Origin: CAVVNC01 sp963750015
GTDB taxonomy: Bacteria; Desulfobacterota; Syntrophorhabdia; Syntrophorhabdales; WCHB1-27
NCBI GenBank assembly: GCA_963750015.1
Contig: CAVVPU010000241.1
Location: 62,001 to 126,000 of the forward strand
Direction of reading: 5' to 3'
Length of the DNA stretch: 64,000 nt
The notes beneath the pieces were generated by a model, which was given only the letters and a program-made list of their open reading frames with translations, was not told the DNA's origin and made no database searches. The translations under genes and the position numbers were made by a program. Of the stretch, positions 33,290-43,322 are shown piece after piece. Positions within the stretch are counted from its first letter, which is position 1. Each line of letters opens with the position of its first letter.

Positions 33290-35742
33290 TCAGTCACTGA
33301 GCTTCTCTTCTCCGATCCTCATACCGTAGAATGAACGGTAGATAAAAACGAGCGCGACGATGAAGAAAACGACGGCGATCGACGTCTTCACTGTCTGAGA
33401 CTGCATGGTGACCGCAATCTCGGTGGCCAGCAAACCGAAAAGAGTCGTGAACTTGATTACCGGATTCATGGAAACCGATGAAGTGTCCTTGAACGGATCG
33501 CCGACCGTGTCGCCGACAACGGTTGCCTCGTGGAGGGGCGTATTCTTTTCTTTCAGGTCGACCTCGACGATTTTCTTCGCGTTGTCCCATGCGCCGCCAG
33601 CGTTAGCCATGAAGATGGCCTGAAAGAGACCGAAGAAGGCGATGGCGATCAGGTAGCCGATGAAGAAGTAGGGGTTGAAAAAGGCAAGAGAGAGGGCCAT
33701 AAAGAAGACCACTATGAAGATGTTGATCATGCCCTTCTGCGCATACTGGGTGCAGATCTTGACAACCTCCTTGCTGTCCTTGATCGAGGCTGTCTTGGCG
33801 TCGAGTTTGATGTTGTTCTTGATATAAACGACAGCCCTGTAAGCCCCGGTGACCACGGCCTGGGTAGCTGCGCCTGTGAACCAGTAAATGACGGCTCCAC
33901 CCATGAGCAGACCGAGGATGATCTCAGGCTGGATGAGCGAGAGCTTCGCCACCACACCGTGAAACATCTTGTCGAGAAGGATGACAATGCTGAAGACCAT
34001 GGTCGTCGCACCGACGACCGCGGTGCCGATGAGCACGGGCTTTGCAGTTGCCTTGAAGGTGTTGCCTGCGCCGTCCGCTTCTTCCAGGTAGTCCTTGCCG
34101 TTTTCGAAAGTCAGGATCGAACCCGAATTGGCTCTTTATCTCGGCCTTCACGTTGGGAACGCTCTCTATCTGGGAAAGCTCGTAAACGGACTGGGCGTTG
34201 TCGGAGACCGGGCCGAAGCTATCGACCGCGATGGTGACGGGGCCCATGCCGAGGAAGCCGAAGGCCACAAGGCCGAAGGCAAAGACAGGCGCGGCAAAAG
34301 CGTACTCTGGCGGGCATCAGCGCCTGAATTGCCCCGTTCGTGGAGACGAGATAACCGATGAGCATGAGCACGAGGATGGTGAGGCCCTCCCAGAAGGCGG
34401 AGAAGTTTCCTGCGACGAAACCAGAGAGGATATCGAGCGATGCCCCTCCCTGACGGGCCGAAGCGACGACCTCCTTCACGTGGCGAGAACTGGTGCTCGT
34501 GAATGCCTTCGTGAACTCAGGGATGAGGGCCCCTGCCACAGTGCCGCAGCTTATAATGATGCTGAGGGCCCACCAGAGGGATGCGAATTTCGGATCGGGC
34601 AGACTGCCAAGGAGCAGATAGCTCGCGCAAAAGGTCACGATGATCGATATGGCGGAAGTGATCCAGACAAGGTTGGTGAGAGGCTGTTCGAAGTTGAATT
34701 TCTTCTTGTCCCCATAAGCGGCACTCGTGATACCGGAATTTATGAAATAAGAGACGAGGGAGGTGAGGATCATAAGGATACGCATTGCGAAGATCCAGAT
34801 GACGAGGGTCCCGCCCATGACCGGGTTGCCTGCGAGGGCAAAGGCCAGAAAGGTGATGAGGGCCACGCCCGTCACACCGTATGTCTCGAAGCCGTCGGCC
34901 GTGGGGCCCACGCTGTCGCCCGCGTTGTCGCCCGTGCAGTCGGCGATGACGCCGGGATTCTTCGGGTCGTCTTCAGGAAGATGGAAGACGATCTTCATGA
35001 GGTCGGAGCCGATATCCGCGATCTTGGTGAAGATGCCGCCGCAGATCCTGAGTGCGCTCGCGCCGAGGGATTCGCCTATGGCGAAGCCGATGAAGCAGGG
35101 CCCCGCGAGCCCCTTGAGGAAGACCAGGATGCAGATCATAAAGAACAGCTCAACGCTGACGAGGAGGAGGCCGACGCTCATGCCGGAGCGTAAGGGAATA
35201 CTGACCACTTCCACCGGCCTGCCCTTCAAAGAGGCGAAGGCTGTCCGGGAATTGGCGCGGGTATTGATCCTCATGCCGAACCATGCAACACCGTAGGAGC
35301 CCAAGATTCCAAGAACCGAACAGAAAAGAATCAAGACGATGTTGGAGAGGGGCGCGTGCTGCAGGCCCCCGAAATAGTAGGTCATGCAGATGGCGATGAG
35401 AATCCAAAGGACAATAAGGAACTTGCCCTGTTGGGCCAGATAGGATTTGCAGGTTTCCCAGATGATGGCGGACACATCGAGCATCGACTTGTGGGCCGGC
35501 AGGTTCTTAGTCTGACCCGATTGGATCAGGCTGAAGAAAAGCCCCAAAATACAAATAATGAGACCGAAATACATAATATGTATGCCGTTTAATGCACTGC
35601 CGAGAACGTTGAAGCTGATATTGCTGAGATCAGGCAGTACGATATCCGCTTCACCGGCAAGGGCAGGTGAGGCGACGCCAACCAGCAGGAAACCGAACAT
35701 CAACAGAGTGGTCAGCAGTTTAGCTTGCTTTCTAGACCCCAT
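33290..35742 (-). pseudogene. hppA: Membrane-bound proton/sodium-pumping pyrophosphatase, reading frame broken twice
   Basis: The protein is conserved end to end but in three frames. Frame 1 (35742 to about 34305) runs from MGSRKQAKLL through the transmembrane core, including the pyrophosphate-site tract DCTGDNAGDSVGPTADGFE. Frame 2 (about 34305 to 34112) gives YAFAAPVFAFGLVAFGFLGM and VTIAVDSFGP. Frame 3 (about 34112 to 33290) gives the ENGKDYLEEADGAGNTFKA region, DPFKDTSS and the C-terminus. Each join is explained by one extra base. The whole would be about 817 residues, a normal size with a hydrophobic N-terminal segment. It pumps ions using pyrophosphate. Either a decaying gene or two sequence errors. 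AAGGAGG precedes the ATG at 35742. Confidence 0.9.
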
Positions 35743-35864
35743 TTGCGACCTCCTTACGAAAATTTTTGTTGCGAAACCACAACACTTTGCATTTTCTTGC
35801 TGAGGGGCCTTATGGAAAAAGCCCCCGTTCATAAATAATTAAAAAATTCACATGGGCCGGTTAC

Positions 35865-35893
35865 ATCTAACTACGCCGGATTCGATCTGTCAA
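35865..35893 (-). promoter_or_regulatory. Promoter of hppA
   Basis: On the minus strand TTGACA (35893-35888) and TTAGAT (35870-35865) are 17 bases apart. The leader before the ATG at 35742 is about 115 bases and holds a GGGGC/GCCCC hairpin. Confidence 0.7.
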
Positions 35894-36009
35894 CCCTTTT
35901 CTCTTGTCTTATTTAGTTGGGTGAGAACCTGAAAGTTCTTTGTTTCACGTATCCGTTTCTGTGCAAGTTCCGGATTACCGCCGCGCTTCCACATCGGCTA
36001 AAATTGAGG

Positions 36010-36708
36010 TTAAACGACGAACTCGACGGATCGCTTCTCTCCGAAAAGCACATCGCGGCAAAGGACGTCTCCCATGTGGTTGTCCCGAAGATAAGCGCTC
36101 ACTCTGTCCATCACATCCCCGGGCAAAGCCGAGGGAAGGCCTTCCATCACATCGATCGGCATGAAGACGGACGTTGTCTCTGCGGTGACCTTGTCCTTAT
36201 TCGACTGCCTCCACACCCATCGGCGAGTGAGTATTGACCGGTCGTCCTTGTATACGACCTCTCCTTTTTCAGCCTGCTCGTCTTCGCCGCCTTCCATAGG
36301 TATGAAGGGCTCGCCGCCTTTGGCGAAACCGAGGAAGATGTTGCCGTCGAGAGGCGTGATATCGTGTCCGCCCATAGGTACGAGGAATTCAAGGGAGATA
36401 GCGTTGTAGAGGTCGACGAGCGGATTCACCCGGGGAAAAGCGCCGCCTTTGAGCGCTCTTCTCGCCAGAGACTCTATGGAGCTCTGGTACTTTGCGGCTG
36501 AAATTCCGAGTTTGTTGAAGGCCAGCCGCCAGGCTTTCACATGGGGATGATCCTGGGCCTTCTCAAAACCGAAGCCCGAGCGGATGCGGGCCAGGGCCGG
36601 TTCGAGGATGTCCTCCCCGTACTTCGTATTGTCCACTCTGCAGACGAGAACTCCTATCTTCAAGCCGGGAAAGGTCTCAAAGAGCTTCTTGTCGATCGAA
36701 AAAATCAC
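36010..36708 (-). CDS. B3/B4 tRNA-binding-domain protein coupled to atpC
   Basis: 232 residues. The NPLVDLYNAISLEFLVPMGGHD tract is the hallmark of the stand-alone B3/B4 domain, related to the editing domain of phenylalanyl-tRNA synthetase beta. These proteins are thought to act on mischarged tRNA or free amino acids, but function is unproven. Its ATG overlaps the atpC stop (ATGA), so it is translated with the ATP synthase operon. No hydrophobic segment is seen. Confidence 0.85.
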   Translation of the reverse strand: MIFSIDKKLFETFPGLKIGVLVCRVDNTKYGEDILEPALARIRSGFGFEKAQDHPHVKAWRLAFNKLGISAAKYQSSIESLARRALKGGAFPRVNPLVDLYNAISLEFLVPMGGHDITPLDGNIFLGFAKGGEPFIPMEGGEDEQAEKGEVVYKDDRSILTRRWVWRQSNKDKVTAETTSVFMPIDVMEGLPSALPGDVMDRVSAYLRDNHMGDVLCRDVLFGEKRSVEFVV

Positions 36709-37124
36709 TGCAGGCTCCGGGAAGCAGTTGAGATTCTTGTTATCGCCCTCATGAGAGCCGCGTGAAAGGTCTGGTACTCGTCGTGCTCGAAGGTGAGTCC
36801 CTTTAAGGCGTCCTCCGCCTTTTCCCTTGCCCTCTGAGCTCTCGCGAGATCGATCTCCTCGCCGAACTCCGCAGTATCGAGCAACAGGGTCACCCGGTTG
36901 TCGACCACCTCGGCAAAACCACCGCTCGTGGCGATGAAGCGTGTTCTCCCCTCGGCCATAAATCTCACCTCTCCATTGTCCAGCGTGGTGAGAAAAGTAA
37001 CGTGCCCCGGAAGAACACCGAATTCGCCCGCAGTGCCGGGCGCCTCTATCATATCGACCTCTTGGCCCACCATGAGCCTTTCGGGCGTCGCAATTTCCAG
37101 ATAAAGTCTCTCCACCTTACTCAC
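36705..37124 (-). CDS. atpC: ATP synthase F1 epsilon subunit
   Basis: 139 residues. The N-terminal beta barrel (LYLEIATPERLMVGQEVDMIEAPGTAGEFGVLPGH) and two C-terminal helices are normal. It couples rotation and can inhibit the enzyme. It overlaps atpD by 8 bases and the downstream B3/B4 gene by 4. Confidence 0.95.
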   Translation of the reverse strand: MSKVERLYLEIATPERLMVGQEVDMIEAPGTAGEFGVLPGHVTFLTTLDNGEVRFMAEGRTRFIATSGGFAEVVDNRVTLLLDTAEFGEEIDLARAQRAREKAEDALKGLTFEHDEYQTFHAALMRAITRISTASRSLQ

Positions 37125-38544
37125 CCATCATCTTACGAGCCTTCTCCACGGCCTCCTCAATGCCTCCCACCATATAGAAGGCCTGTTCCGGCAGCTCGTC
37201 GTGCTTTCCGTCGATAATCTCTTTAAAGCCCCTTACCGTTTCGGCTATTGGTACATATTTGCCGGCCGCTCCCGTAAAGGCCTCGGCGACGAAGAAAGGC
37301 TGCGACAGGAACCTCTGAATCTTCCTCGCCCGGGAAACGGTGAGCTTGTCTTCTTCCGAAAGCTCGTCCATGCCGAGGATGGCGATAATATCTTGGAGGT
37401 CCTTATATTTCTGTAGTATCTGCTGAACCCCTCGGGCCACACCATAGTGCTCGTCACCCACGACTTTGGGGTCGAGGATCCGGCTGGTGGAATCGAGAGG
37501 GTCGACGGCCGGGTAGATACCGAGTTCCACGATCTGGCGCGAAAGGACTGTCTGAGCGTCCAGATGGGCGAAGGTTGTCGCCGGCGCAGGGTCGGTAAGG
37601 TCATCGGCAGGCACATAAATAGCCTGGACCGACGTGATCGAGCCGCGGAGGGTCGAGGTGATCCTTTCCTCGAGCTCTCCTAAGTCGGTGGCAAGGGTCG
37701 GCTGATAACCGACGGCCGAAGGCATACGGCCGAGAAGGGCCGACACCTCTGAATTAGCCTGGGTAAAGCGGAATATATTGTCAATGAAAAGGAGCACATC
37801 CTGTCCTTCTTCATCCCTGAAATACTCTGCGGCGGTCAGGGCCGTAAGCCCGATCCGCGCGCGGGCCCCGGGAACTTCCGTCATCTGGCCGTAAATAAGC
37901 GCTGTCTTGTCGATGACGCCTGAACCCTTCATCTCGAGCCAGAGGTCATTACCTTCCCTCGTCCTCTCGCCCACCCCTCCGAATACGGAGATGCCGCCGT
38001 GCTGCATGGCGATGTTATTGATCATCTCCATGATCAGCACGGTCTTGCCCACCCCTGCTCCACCGAAGAGGCCTACTTTGCCGCCCTTCGGATAGGGTTC
38101 GAGCAAATCGATGACCTTGACGCCCGTTTCCAGGAGTTCGACTTTCGTGTTCTGCATGACGAGCGTCGGGGCGGGACGGTGGATGGAATACGTTTCTTTG
38201 GTCTTTACCGGGCCCAAGCCGTCAACGGGCTCGCCGATTACGTTGAGCACCCTGCCCAAAACCTCTTTGCCGACCGGGACGACGATGGGTGACCCCTTGT
38301 AAACCCCGGGCTGTCCGCGCCTTAGCCCGTCGGTAGTCTCCATGGCGATGCATCTCACCGTGCTGTCGCCGATGTGCTGGGCCACTTCCAGGACGAGGTT
38401 TTCCGGCTTGTCGTTGATCGTAGGGTTGGTCATGTATATGGCGCCATATATAGGCGGAAGGCTCTCAGGCGGAAAGCTGAGGTCTACTACCGTTCCTATT
38501 ACCTGTACGATTTTCCCTGTTACCTCCGCATTCATTACCTTCAC
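37117..38544 (-). CDS. atpD: ATP synthase F1 beta subunit
   Basis: 475 residues. This is the catalytic subunit: Walker A is GGAGVGKTVLI (near residue 156), the catalytic Glu is in GERTREGNDL, Walker B ends in LLFIDNIFR, and the ALLGRMPSAVGYQPTLA signature is intact. It is preceded by atpG and followed directly by atpC. Confidence 0.98.
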   Translation of the reverse strand: MKVMNAEVTGKIVQVIGTVVDLSFPPESLPPIYGAIYMTNPTINDKPENLVLEVAQHIGDSTVRCIAMETTDGLRRGQPGVYKGSPIVVPVGKEVLGRVLNVIGEPVDGLGPVKTKETYSIHRPAPTLVMQNTKVELLETGVKVIDLLEPYPKGGKVGLFGGAGVGKTVLIMEMINNIAMQHGGISVFGGVGERTREGNDLWLEMKGSGVIDKTALIYGQMTEVPGARARIGLTALTAAEYFRDEEGQDVLLFIDNIFRFTQANSEVSALLGRMPSAVGYQPTLATDLGELEERITSTLRGSITSVQAIYVPADDLTDPAPATTFAHLDAQTVLSRQIVELGIYPAVDPLDSTSRILDPKVVGDEHYGVARGVQQILQKYKDLQDIIAILGMDELSEEDKLTVSRARKIQRFLSQPFFVAEAFTGAAGKYVPIAETVRGFKEIIDGKHDELPEQAFYMVGGIEEAVEKARKMMGE

Positions 38545-38550
38545 CCTCCT

Positions 38551-39414
38551 TTAGGTACTCTGTAAAGCTTCGGCACCGCCAACGATGTCGAGCATCTCGT
38601 TCGTGATGCTTTGCTGGCGCGTCTTGTTATAGACAAGGGTCAGATGGTTGATCATCTCACCACAGTTGTTTGTCGCATTTTCCATGGCCGCCATGCGTGC
38701 CGCATTCTCCGAAGTTTGCGACTCGACGAGGGCAAAATAGATCTTCGTGAGTATGTAGTGCGGGATCAAGCGATCGGCGATGGCCTGCACATCGGGTTCA
38801 TATAGGTAGTCTATCTGCTCTTCCGTCGCTTCTTCCGCCTTCAGGGGCAGGAACTCCTCGAACCGTACCTCCTGATTGAGGGCCGAACGAAAGTGGGTAT
38901 AGACGAGATACACCTTGTCGAACTCGCCCGTGAGATAGAGCTCCGTGAGCTCCGAGGCCATCTCGCCCGCCACGGCGAGACCGGGGTCCTTAAGATCGAC
39001 CCATTCCTTGACAGCCTCGATCCTTCTCCGTTTCAGATAGTCCCTGATCTTCTTGCCCACGAGGTAGACGCCTATACGCTCGTACTTCCCTCTGTTCTCC
39101 TCCATGAAGCGCTCCACAGCCCCGGCCACGTTCATGTTGAAGGCCCCGGAAAGGCCGCGGTCAGAGGCTATGGGGAACAGAAGGACTCTTTTGATCTCTT
39201 CACGTTCCGCCAACAAAGGGCTCGCATTTGGTGGGATCCGTCCGGCGATCCGCCTTAAAAGCTGATCCATACGGACCGCATATGCGCTCACCTTTTCCAT
39301 TTCATCCTGAGCGCGACGCAGCTTCGAAGCGGAAATCATCCGCATGGTCCGGGTGATCGTCTGGGTGCTCCTTACGCTGTTGATCTTTCTCTTTACGTCC
39401 CGCAGGGTCGCCAT
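38551..39414 (-). CDS. atpG: ATP synthase F1 gamma subunit
   Basis: 287 residues. The central shaft: N-terminal MATLRDVKRKINSVRSTQTITRTM and C-terminal NATNNCGEMINHLTLVYNKTRQ with ITNEMLDIVGGAEAL form its coiled coil. Standard order between atpA and atpD. Confidence 0.97.
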   Translation of the reverse strand: MATLRDVKRKINSVRSTQTITRTMRMISASKLRRAQDEMEKVSAYAVRMDQLLRRIAGRIPPNASPLLAEREEIKRVLLFPIASDRGLSGAFNMNVAGAVERFMEENRGKYERIGVYLVGKKIRDYLKRRRIEAVKEWVDLKDPGLAVAGEMASELTELYLTGEFDKVYLVYTHFRSALNQEVRFEEFLPLKAEEATEEQIDYLYEPDVQAIADRLIPHYILTKIYFALVESQTSENAARMAAMENATNNCGEMINHLTLVYNKTRQQSITNEMLDIVGGAEALQST

Positions 39415-39425
39415 AGTTTATCCCG

Positions 39426-40934
39426 TTAGAACTTGAACAGTTCTTTGAACTGCGTAAGCGCTTCGTTCAGCTTCGCCTCAACGGCCTTATCTATTTCCTT
39501 CTTCTCCCTTATTGCGGTCAGAATGTCACCGTGCTCTTTCTCCATGTATTCAAGCATGGCGTTCTCGTACCGCGCTATTTCCAGTTCGGGATAGATGTCG
39601 GTATACCCGTTTGTTCCCGCATAAAGGAGGACCACCTGCTTCTCGATAGGATAGGGTGTGTACAGGTTCTGCTTCAGGAGCTCCTGCAACCTGGACCCGC
39701 GGGAGAGAAGGGCCTGGGTGCTCTTGTCCAGGTCGCTTCCGAATTTGGCGAAGGCCGCCATTTCTCTGTACTGGGCAAGGTCCATCCTGAGGCGGGCAGC
39801 GACCTGCCTCATGGCCTTGACCTGGGCATTACCTCCGACCCGGGAGACAGAAAGGCCGACGTTTATTGCAGGGCGATTACCGGAATAGAAGAGCTCGGGC
39901 TCAAGGTATATCTGACCGTCGGTAATGGAGATGACGTTTGTCGGTATGTAAGCCGATACGTCGCCCGCCTGGGTCTCGATTATAGGCAGGGCCGTGAGGC
40001 TGCCGCCTCCATGGGCGTCATCCCACTTCGATGCCCGTTCGAGCAGGCGGGAATGGAGGTAGAATATGTCCCCGGGATAGGCTTCTCTCGCAGGGGGCCG
40101 CCGGAGAAGCAGCGAGAGCTGCCTGTAGGCGACGGCATGTTTCGAGAGGTCGTCGTAGGCGATCATCGCATGCCTTCCTGTATCACGGAAGTACTCGCCC
40201 ATAGCGGTTCCGGAAAAGGGTGCAAGGTACTGAAGGGGAGCAGTGTCGCTCGCCGTGGCTGCCACGACGGTCGTATATTCCATCGCGCCGTAAGAGGTGA
40301 GTACGTCCACGATCCGCGCGACCGACGATCTCTTCTGACCCACTGCCACGTAGATGCAGAAGACATCCTTGCCCTTCTGGTTGAGGATGGTGTCCACCAC
40401 TATGGCGGTCTTCCCCGTACCCCTGTCCCCGATGATCAACTCACGCTGTCCCCTTCCAATCGGGATCATGGCGTCGATCGCCTTTATACCCGTCTGGAGA
40501 GGCTCCTTCACGGGCTGCCTCACGATGACGCCGGGAGCCCTCTGCTCGACGTTTCTGTATTCCTTGGCAGTGATCGGGCCCTTTCCGTCGAGGGGATTCC
40601 CCAGGGCGTCGACGACCCTCCCTATGAGGCCCTCCCCGACCGGTACCTGGGCGATCCTGTTGGTCCTCTTTACAATGTCGCCTTCCCCGATTTCAGTGAA
40701 GTCGCCAAAGATGACTGTGCCTATGTTGTCTTCTTCCAGGTTCAGCACCATGCCTATGATGTTGTGGGGGAATTCGACGAGCTCGCCCGACATCGCATTT
40801 TCCAGGCCGTAAATTCTGGCGATACCGTCTCCCACCGAGATGACGGTTCCCGTCTCCTGGAGGTCGATCCCCGTCTCGAAGCCGGAGATCTTTTGCTCTA
40901 TGATCTTGCTTATTTCATCTGCCTTGACCGCCAT
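39426..40934 (-). CDS. atpA: ATP synthase F1 alpha subunit
   Basis: 502 residues. Walker A is GDRGTGKTAI (near residue 169), the family signature PAINVGLSVSRVGGNAQ is present, and the N-terminal barrel holds VSVGDGIARIYGLENAMSGE. It forms the alternating hexamer with beta. Eleven bases separate it from atpG. Confidence 0.98.
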   Translation of the reverse strand: MAVKADEISKIIEQKISGFETGIDLQETGTVISVGDGIARIYGLENAMSGELVEFPHNIIGMVLNLEEDNIGTVIFGDFTEIGEGDIVKRTNRIAQVPVGEGLIGRVVDALGNPLDGKGPITAKEYRNVEQRAPGVIVRQPVKEPLQTGIKAIDAMIPIGRGQRELIIGDRGTGKTAIVVDTILNQKGKDVFCIYVAVGQKRSSVARIVDVLTSYGAMEYTTVVAATASDTAPLQYLAPFSGTAMGEYFRDTGRHAMIAYDDLSKHAVAYRQLSLLLRRPPAREAYPGDIFYLHSRLLERASKWDDAHGGGSLTALPIIETQAGDVSAYIPTNVISITDGQIYLEPELFYSGNRPAINVGLSVSRVGGNAQVKAMRQVAARLRMDLAQYREMAAFAKFGSDLDKSTQALLSRGSRLQELLKQNLYTPYPIEKQVVLLYAGTNGYTDIYPELEIARYENAMLEYMEKEHGDILTAIREKKEIDKAVEAKLNEALTQFKELFKF

Positions 40935-40937
40935 CTC

Positions 40938-41480
40938 CTACTCCTTCATCATGCTTTCATTCAGCAATTCAAGCTGTCTTCTGACGCTACCATCGATCCT
41001 TAAGCCGCCCACTATGACCTTTATACCGCCTATAAGGCTCTTATCCTCTCGCATGTCCAATTGCACTCGTTTGCTGAGCCTCGCACCCAGCGCCTCTTCG
41101 ATTCGCGTTTTTGCATTCTCCGACAAGGGATAAGCCGAGTAGCCCACCCCTCTCACGAGCCCTTCCTTGTCATTTACCATCTCCTCGTAAGCGTCACAAA
41201 TCGAGGGAAGGTAATTCATCCTGTTCCTTTCGACGAGCAGAACGAGCAGCGCCGACGGTACCGGTGCTATCGAAAGGGCCTTGATGATATCAGAGAGAAG
41301 CTCCTTCCTTTTGCCCATCTCCAAAAGGGGGAGCACGAGTGCCTTTTCTATCTTCGGCCCTTTATCGACAACCTGTAGAAAGGAATCGAGCTGATCGAGG
41401 TATTCCTTGAATCGTCCGTCTCTCTCCCCAATGGCAAAGAGGGCTCTTGCATATCTTCTTGCGATCGACTGCCTAATCAA
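40938..41480 (-). CDS. atpH: ATP synthase F1 delta subunit
   Basis: 180 residues, starting MIRQSIARRYARALFAIGER, typical of delta/OSCP, with the C-terminal DKSLIGGIKVIVGGLRIDGSV block. It ties F1 to the b stalk. Its start overlaps the end of the upstream b gene. Confidence 0.96.
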   Translation of the reverse strand: MIRQSIARRYARALFAIGERDGRFKEYLDQLDSFLQVVDKGPKIEKALVLPLLEMGKRKELLSDIIKALSIAPVPSALLVLLVERNRMNYLPSICDAYEEMVNDKEGLVRGVGYSAYPLSENAKTRIEEALGARLSKRVQLDMREDKSLIGGIKVIVGGLRIDGSVRRQLELLNESMMKE

Positions 41481-41986
41481 TTGATGCTCCTCACATTCTG
41501 GATGAACTCTTCGACCATCCTGTCGTGATCCTCTTTCTGAAACATATCGCGCACGGTGGCTTCCGCGGCCTTGATCGTCCGCTCGGAGACCTCGGCCCGC
41601 ACCTTCGCCATCGCTTCCTTCATTTCCTGTTCATAAGCGAGCCGGGCCTGTTCCCTTATCCGGGAGGCGAGCATTTGAGCCTCGTCGAGGATTTTGGTCC
41701 GCTCTTTCTCCATTTCGGCCATAGCGCTCTTCCGAAACGCCTCGATCTCGGCTCCCAGTGTGGAAAGCCGACCTTCATAGACAGCTTTTAGCTCCTCGGC
41801 CTCTTTGAGCAGCCGGCCGCTCTCATCGATCTTCTCCTTGACCGACTCACGGCGCTTTATCAAAAAGCTCTTGACCGGCTTCCTCACGGCCCACACGATG
41901 GCTGTCACGAGGATAGCAAAATTGACGAACTGGATGAGAAAAGCAATAAAGGGATGCTGATCAATAAGGTAAGCGCCTATCATCAC
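41477..41986 (-). CDS. atpF: ATP synthase Fo subunit b
   Basis: 169 residues: one N-terminal membrane helix (about residues 12-34) and a long charged coiled coil. It follows a second, shorter b-type gene, so the peripheral stalk is a b/b' heterodimer, as in many deltaproteobacteria and phototrophs. Confidence 0.93.
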   Translation of the reverse strand: MMIGAYLIDQHPFIAFLIQFVNFAILVTAIVWAVRKPVKSFLIKRRESVKEKIDESGRLLKEAEELKAVYEGRLSTLGAEIEAFRKSAMAEMEKERTKILDEAQMLASRIREQARLAYEQEMKEAMAKVRAEVSERTIKAAEATVRDMFQKEDHDRMVEEFIQNVRSIN

Positions 41987-42411
41987 GTGCTCCTCTTCAT
42001 GATCTTCTCCACGACCTCGGAGGCAAGCCGGTCCCCTTCCACCTTGAGCGCTTCCAGGGCCTTGTCCGCCTCTGCCTTCACCGAGTCCTTGACCTTGACC
42101 AGTTCTTCCGCAAGCTCCTGTCGCGCCGCCTCGATCGTTTTCACGGAAGCGGAATGGGCCTGCTTCAACAAGCTTTCCCGCTCCTCGGTAACCGGGAGCC
42201 TTAGTTCCCGGAGCCGTTCCTCGTAAGTCTTTCCTATGACTTCTGCTTCACGTTGATTCTCCATAGCTTTTGCAGCGACCGATTCTATGGCCCCCTGTCT
42301 CTTTTTGAGAGCGTTCATTATAGGTCTAAAAAGCAGGAAGTTAAATAGTATAAGAAGTACGAGGAATTGCAGAAACTGGACAAGAAGTGTTAGGTTTGGA
42401 GCAATTTCCAT
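41983..42411 (-). CDS. ATP synthase Fo subunit b' (b-like)
   Basis: 142 residues: one membrane helix (about residues 8-30, LTLLVQFLQFLVLLILFNFL) then a coiled coil. It is the first gene of this ATP synthase cluster. Subunits a and c are absent here and must be elsewhere, as in several deltaproteobacteria that split the Fo and F1 genes. I could not define its promoter. Confidence 0.9.
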   Translation of the reverse strand: MEIAPNLTLLVQFLQFLVLLILFNFLLFRPIMNALKKRQGAIESVAAKAMENQREAEVIGKTYEERLRELRLPVTEERESLLKQAHSASVKTIEAARQELAEELVKVKDSVKAEADKALEALKVEGDRLASEVVEKIMKRST

Positions 42412-42497
42412 CGTCAGTCCTTTTGGCGCTCAAAACGCCCACGAAAATCAATCGATTGTTGTTTCATAACATACGGGATTGCGTTTTGCAACAAATT

Positions 42498-43322
42498 TCA
42501 CGAGGCTGAGGCGGCGAGAAATTCCATCAAGCGCTCGAGATCGTCCTTCGAGTAGAACTCGATAATGACTTTGCCTTTGTTTTTCCGAAATGTTACCTGT
42601 ACTTTCGTCTTCAAGGTCTCCCTCAAGATCTCCTCTACGTGAGAAAAAGGCGAAGGCTTGCCGATCCGCGGCGCCTCGGTTTTTCGTGTCCTTTCCAGCT
42701 CACGTACCGAGACGCCTTCGTCGAGCACCCTCTTTACGTACCTCTTTTGCTCCTGCTCGTCTTTGAGGGTTATGAGTACCCTGCCGTGGCCCTGGCTGAG
42801 CTTGCCCTGCACCAAAAGCGCTTGTATCCAGTCGGGAAGCTTGAGAAGGCGGATGTAGTTTGTGACCGAACTCCTCTCCACACCGACCTTCTTTGCAAGT
42901 ACATCGTGGGTGTAAGCGAACTCCTCCACGAACCGCAGATACACGCTCGCTACTTCGATAGGGTTGAGGTCTTCTCTCTGGAGATTCTCTATCATGGCGA
43001 GCTCAAGTGCTTCCCTGTCGTCTACATCCTTGATAATCGCAGGTATCTCCTGAAGCCCCGCGATCTTGGCTGCACGAAAACGTCGCTCTCCGGCGATGAT
43101 CTCGTAAACGCCTTCCTTCCTGCGAACGAGGATAGGCTGGAGAAGACCCTTCTCCTTGATTGAGGCTGCGAGTTCCTGTAGGGGTTCCTCTCTAATTTCG
43201 ATACGGGGCTGGGTCGGATTCACCAGAATCTGTTCGATAGGGATGAGGTTGACCCCTCCCCTATCATCCACATCCTTAAGGATGGCCGACAGCCCTCTTC
43301 CAAGCGGGTCTTTCTTAGGCAT
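42498..43322 (-). CDS. parB: Chromosome partitioning protein ParB
   Basis: 274 residues. The GRGLSAIL start, the CTPase motif GERRFRAAKIAG (box II), the ENLQREDLNPIE block, and the DNA-binding HTH (VLAKKVGVERSSVTNYIRLL) are in order; a C-terminal dimer domain follows. It begins directly after the parA stop. It binds parS sites near the origin; I did not find a full parS in this window. Confidence 0.95.
   Translation of the reverse strand: MPKKDPLGRGLSAILKDVDDRGGVNLIPIEQILVNPTQPRIEIREEPLQELAASIKEKGLLQPILVRRKEGVYEIIAGERRFRAAKIAGLQEIPAIIKDVDDREALELAMIENLQREDLNPIEVASVYLRFVEEFAYTHDVLAKKVGVERSSVTNYIRLLKLPDWIQALLVQGKLSQGHGRVLITLKDEQEQKRYVKRVLDEGVSVRELERTRKTEAPRIGKPSPFSHVEEILRETLKTKVQVTFRKNKGKVIIEFYSKDDLERLMEFLAASAS

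Noticed and set aside
34198..35193. A 331-codon plus-strand frame opposite hppA
   Set aside because: Acidic low-complexity mirror of the hppA coding strand, not a gene.
35941..35950. TGTTTCACGT, which is the left half of a parS site
   Set aside because: The right half (ATCCGT) does not match GAAACA at all; a 10-base half-site is expected by chance.
39531..41003. A 490-codon plus-strand frame opposite atpA
   Set aside because: Shadow of atpA; no protein-like features of its own.
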